A DNA stretch of 34,087 nucleotides from assembly GCA_036897485.1 (NCBI GenBank), contig JAYMTF010000542.1, positions 1 through 34,087 of the forward strand, read 5' to 3'. Below the pieces are notes generated by a model. That model was not told the DNA's origin, made no database searches, and saw only the letters and a program-made list of their open reading frames with translations. The position numbers and the translations under genes are program-made. Below, piece after piece: positions 33,345 through 34,087 of the stretch. The DNA is from Pelargonium nanum (lineage: Eukaryota; Streptophyta; Magnoliopsida; Geraniales; Geraniaceae). Each line of letters starts with the position of its first letter. Within the stretch, counting starts at the first letter, position 1.

Positions 33345-34004
33345 ATGTGGGATTTGGATCTCATCGGCCCATTCGAGAAATCTGGGAAGAAGATGTGGGT
33401 GATAGTTGATGTGGACTACTTCCCCAAATGGATAATAGTGAGGGCACTATCCAGCATTACCCAAGAGAATGTGATGGAGTTCGTGGAAGAAGAAATCTTC
33501 GCAAGATATGGACTCTTTAGGGTTGTCATCTCCGATCACGAAACACAATTTTTCAAAAATAAAAAATAAAAAATTGTGTGTTGAATACAGAGTGATACAC
33601 TCAAAATCTTCAGTAGTGCATCCCTAAACAACGATTAGGCCAAAATAGGAAACAAGACATATACTGTTGGGTTGATGAAGACCATAAAAGGGCAACATGA
33701 GAAATGGTACCACCAACTCCTCCTGATAGTTTGGTCAATGAGAACCACTCTCAAGACAACGACTGGAGAAACCCTATTTCAATTAGCGTGTGGTTCCAAA
33801 GCAGTGCTACATGTGGATAACAATATGCCAACATTGGTCACCGAGTGTTTCGATCATGAAGGAAACATACGTTCTCGTCTCGTGGATCTCGACTTTGCAG
33901 AAGAAGTACGTATGAAGGCCGAACTCGTCATAGAAGCTCAGAAACAAGCTACTAAGAGATTTCACGACGACATCCAAGTCTATAGAGTGCCTCAAGCATC
34001 CTAA
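33345..34004 (+). pseudogene. Ty3/gypsy integrase remnant
   Basis: The core starts at MWDLDLIGPF (first catalytic Asp, about 33345) and continues with VDVDYFPKW and VVISDHETQFF (second Asp, about 33530). In 33570-33665 stops replace the 'HPQ.NGQ.E..NK' stretch, so the catalytic Glu is lost. The frame 33672-34004 carries the integrase C-terminal half: KWYHQLLLIVWSMRTT, TTGETLFQLACGSKAV and RLVDLDFAEEVR. The HHCC zinc finger is absent. It joins gag after only about 35 unassigned bases, so a large internal deletion (or two joined elements) lies at 33310-33345. The 'TGETPFxLAYGSEAV'-type block also occurs in Tat elements, so lineage is not certain. Confidence 0.82.
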
Positions 34005-34087
34005 TTACATCATTGCTACATCATCGTGATGACAACTGTTTATGCATAAAAATACTCGGCATCTCAAAGCCAATCAGAATGCGCCAC

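Noticed and set aside
1..34087. CRISPR arrays, bacterial operons, tRNA or rRNA genes
   Set aside because: None seen. Only tRNA-like SINE promoters occur, which lack a full cloverleaf, and the repeats found are transposon ends or micro/minisatellites.

Overview
The window is nuclear DNA from a flowering plant, most likely a eudicot. It is AT-rich intergenic sequence holding one intact two-exon LRR receptor kinase gene. The rest that I can identify is plant transposable-element wreckage: L1-type LINEs, Mutator-like and CACTA DNA transposons, Ty3/gypsy LTR elements of Athila-like and Tat-like type, and tRNA-derived SINE-like sequences. Nothing prokaryotic or organellar is visible, and the species cannot be named from this sequence.

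Gene (2089-5430, minus strand): a complete HAESA-family receptor kinase, closest to HAESA-LIKE 1 (HSL1). It has 994 codons, one 357-bp phase-1 intron, a signal peptide, an LRR ectodomain with the RxR peptide-binding motif, one membrane span and a complete kinase domain. It is the only gene I would call functional.

Left part: a 326-bp Mutator-like MITE (81-406) with a perfect 9-bp target-site duplication lies 1.7 kb beyond the gene's 3' end. From 5.7 to 19.3 kb there is a field of LINE remnants. One is a minus-strand RT C-terminus with a 288-bp tandem duplication (5.77-7.75 kb). A second is an internally deleted LINE with ORF1, an ORF2 endonuclease and a 3' tail (8.88-11.11 kb). A third is an endonuclease fragment broken by a CACTA terminus (12.2-12.9 kb). 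The others are a LINE 3' end (15.86-16.24 kb) and an ORF1 plus early ORF2 copy on the plus strand (17.45-19.3 kb).

Middle part: 19.3-23.2 kb looks like the 3' portion of a Tat-lineage Ty3/gypsy element. It has a 30-bp minisatellite, a decayed antisense accessory ORF of the 'putative gypsy type transposon' family, a polypurine tract and an LTR start. Next is a 1450-bp Mutator-like element (23600-25049) with about 400-bp inverted repeats, a perfect 9-bp target duplication and a GC-rich internal segment that may be a captured gene fragment (Pack-MULE candidate).

Right part: a minus-oriented LTR-like segment (about 25.27-25.7 kb), a 106-bp CACTA MITE, an RNase H remnant, a 1.56-kb long-inverted-repeat element (28611-30168), a SINE-like unit, and a 5' LTR, primer-binding site and gag of an Athila-like element. 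The gag is fused after a large deletion to a decayed integrase (30.6-34.0 kb).

The transposon proteins all carry stops or frame changes, so none appears able to act alone. I see no undescribed enzyme system here. The points of interest are the structures and junctions of the nested elements.
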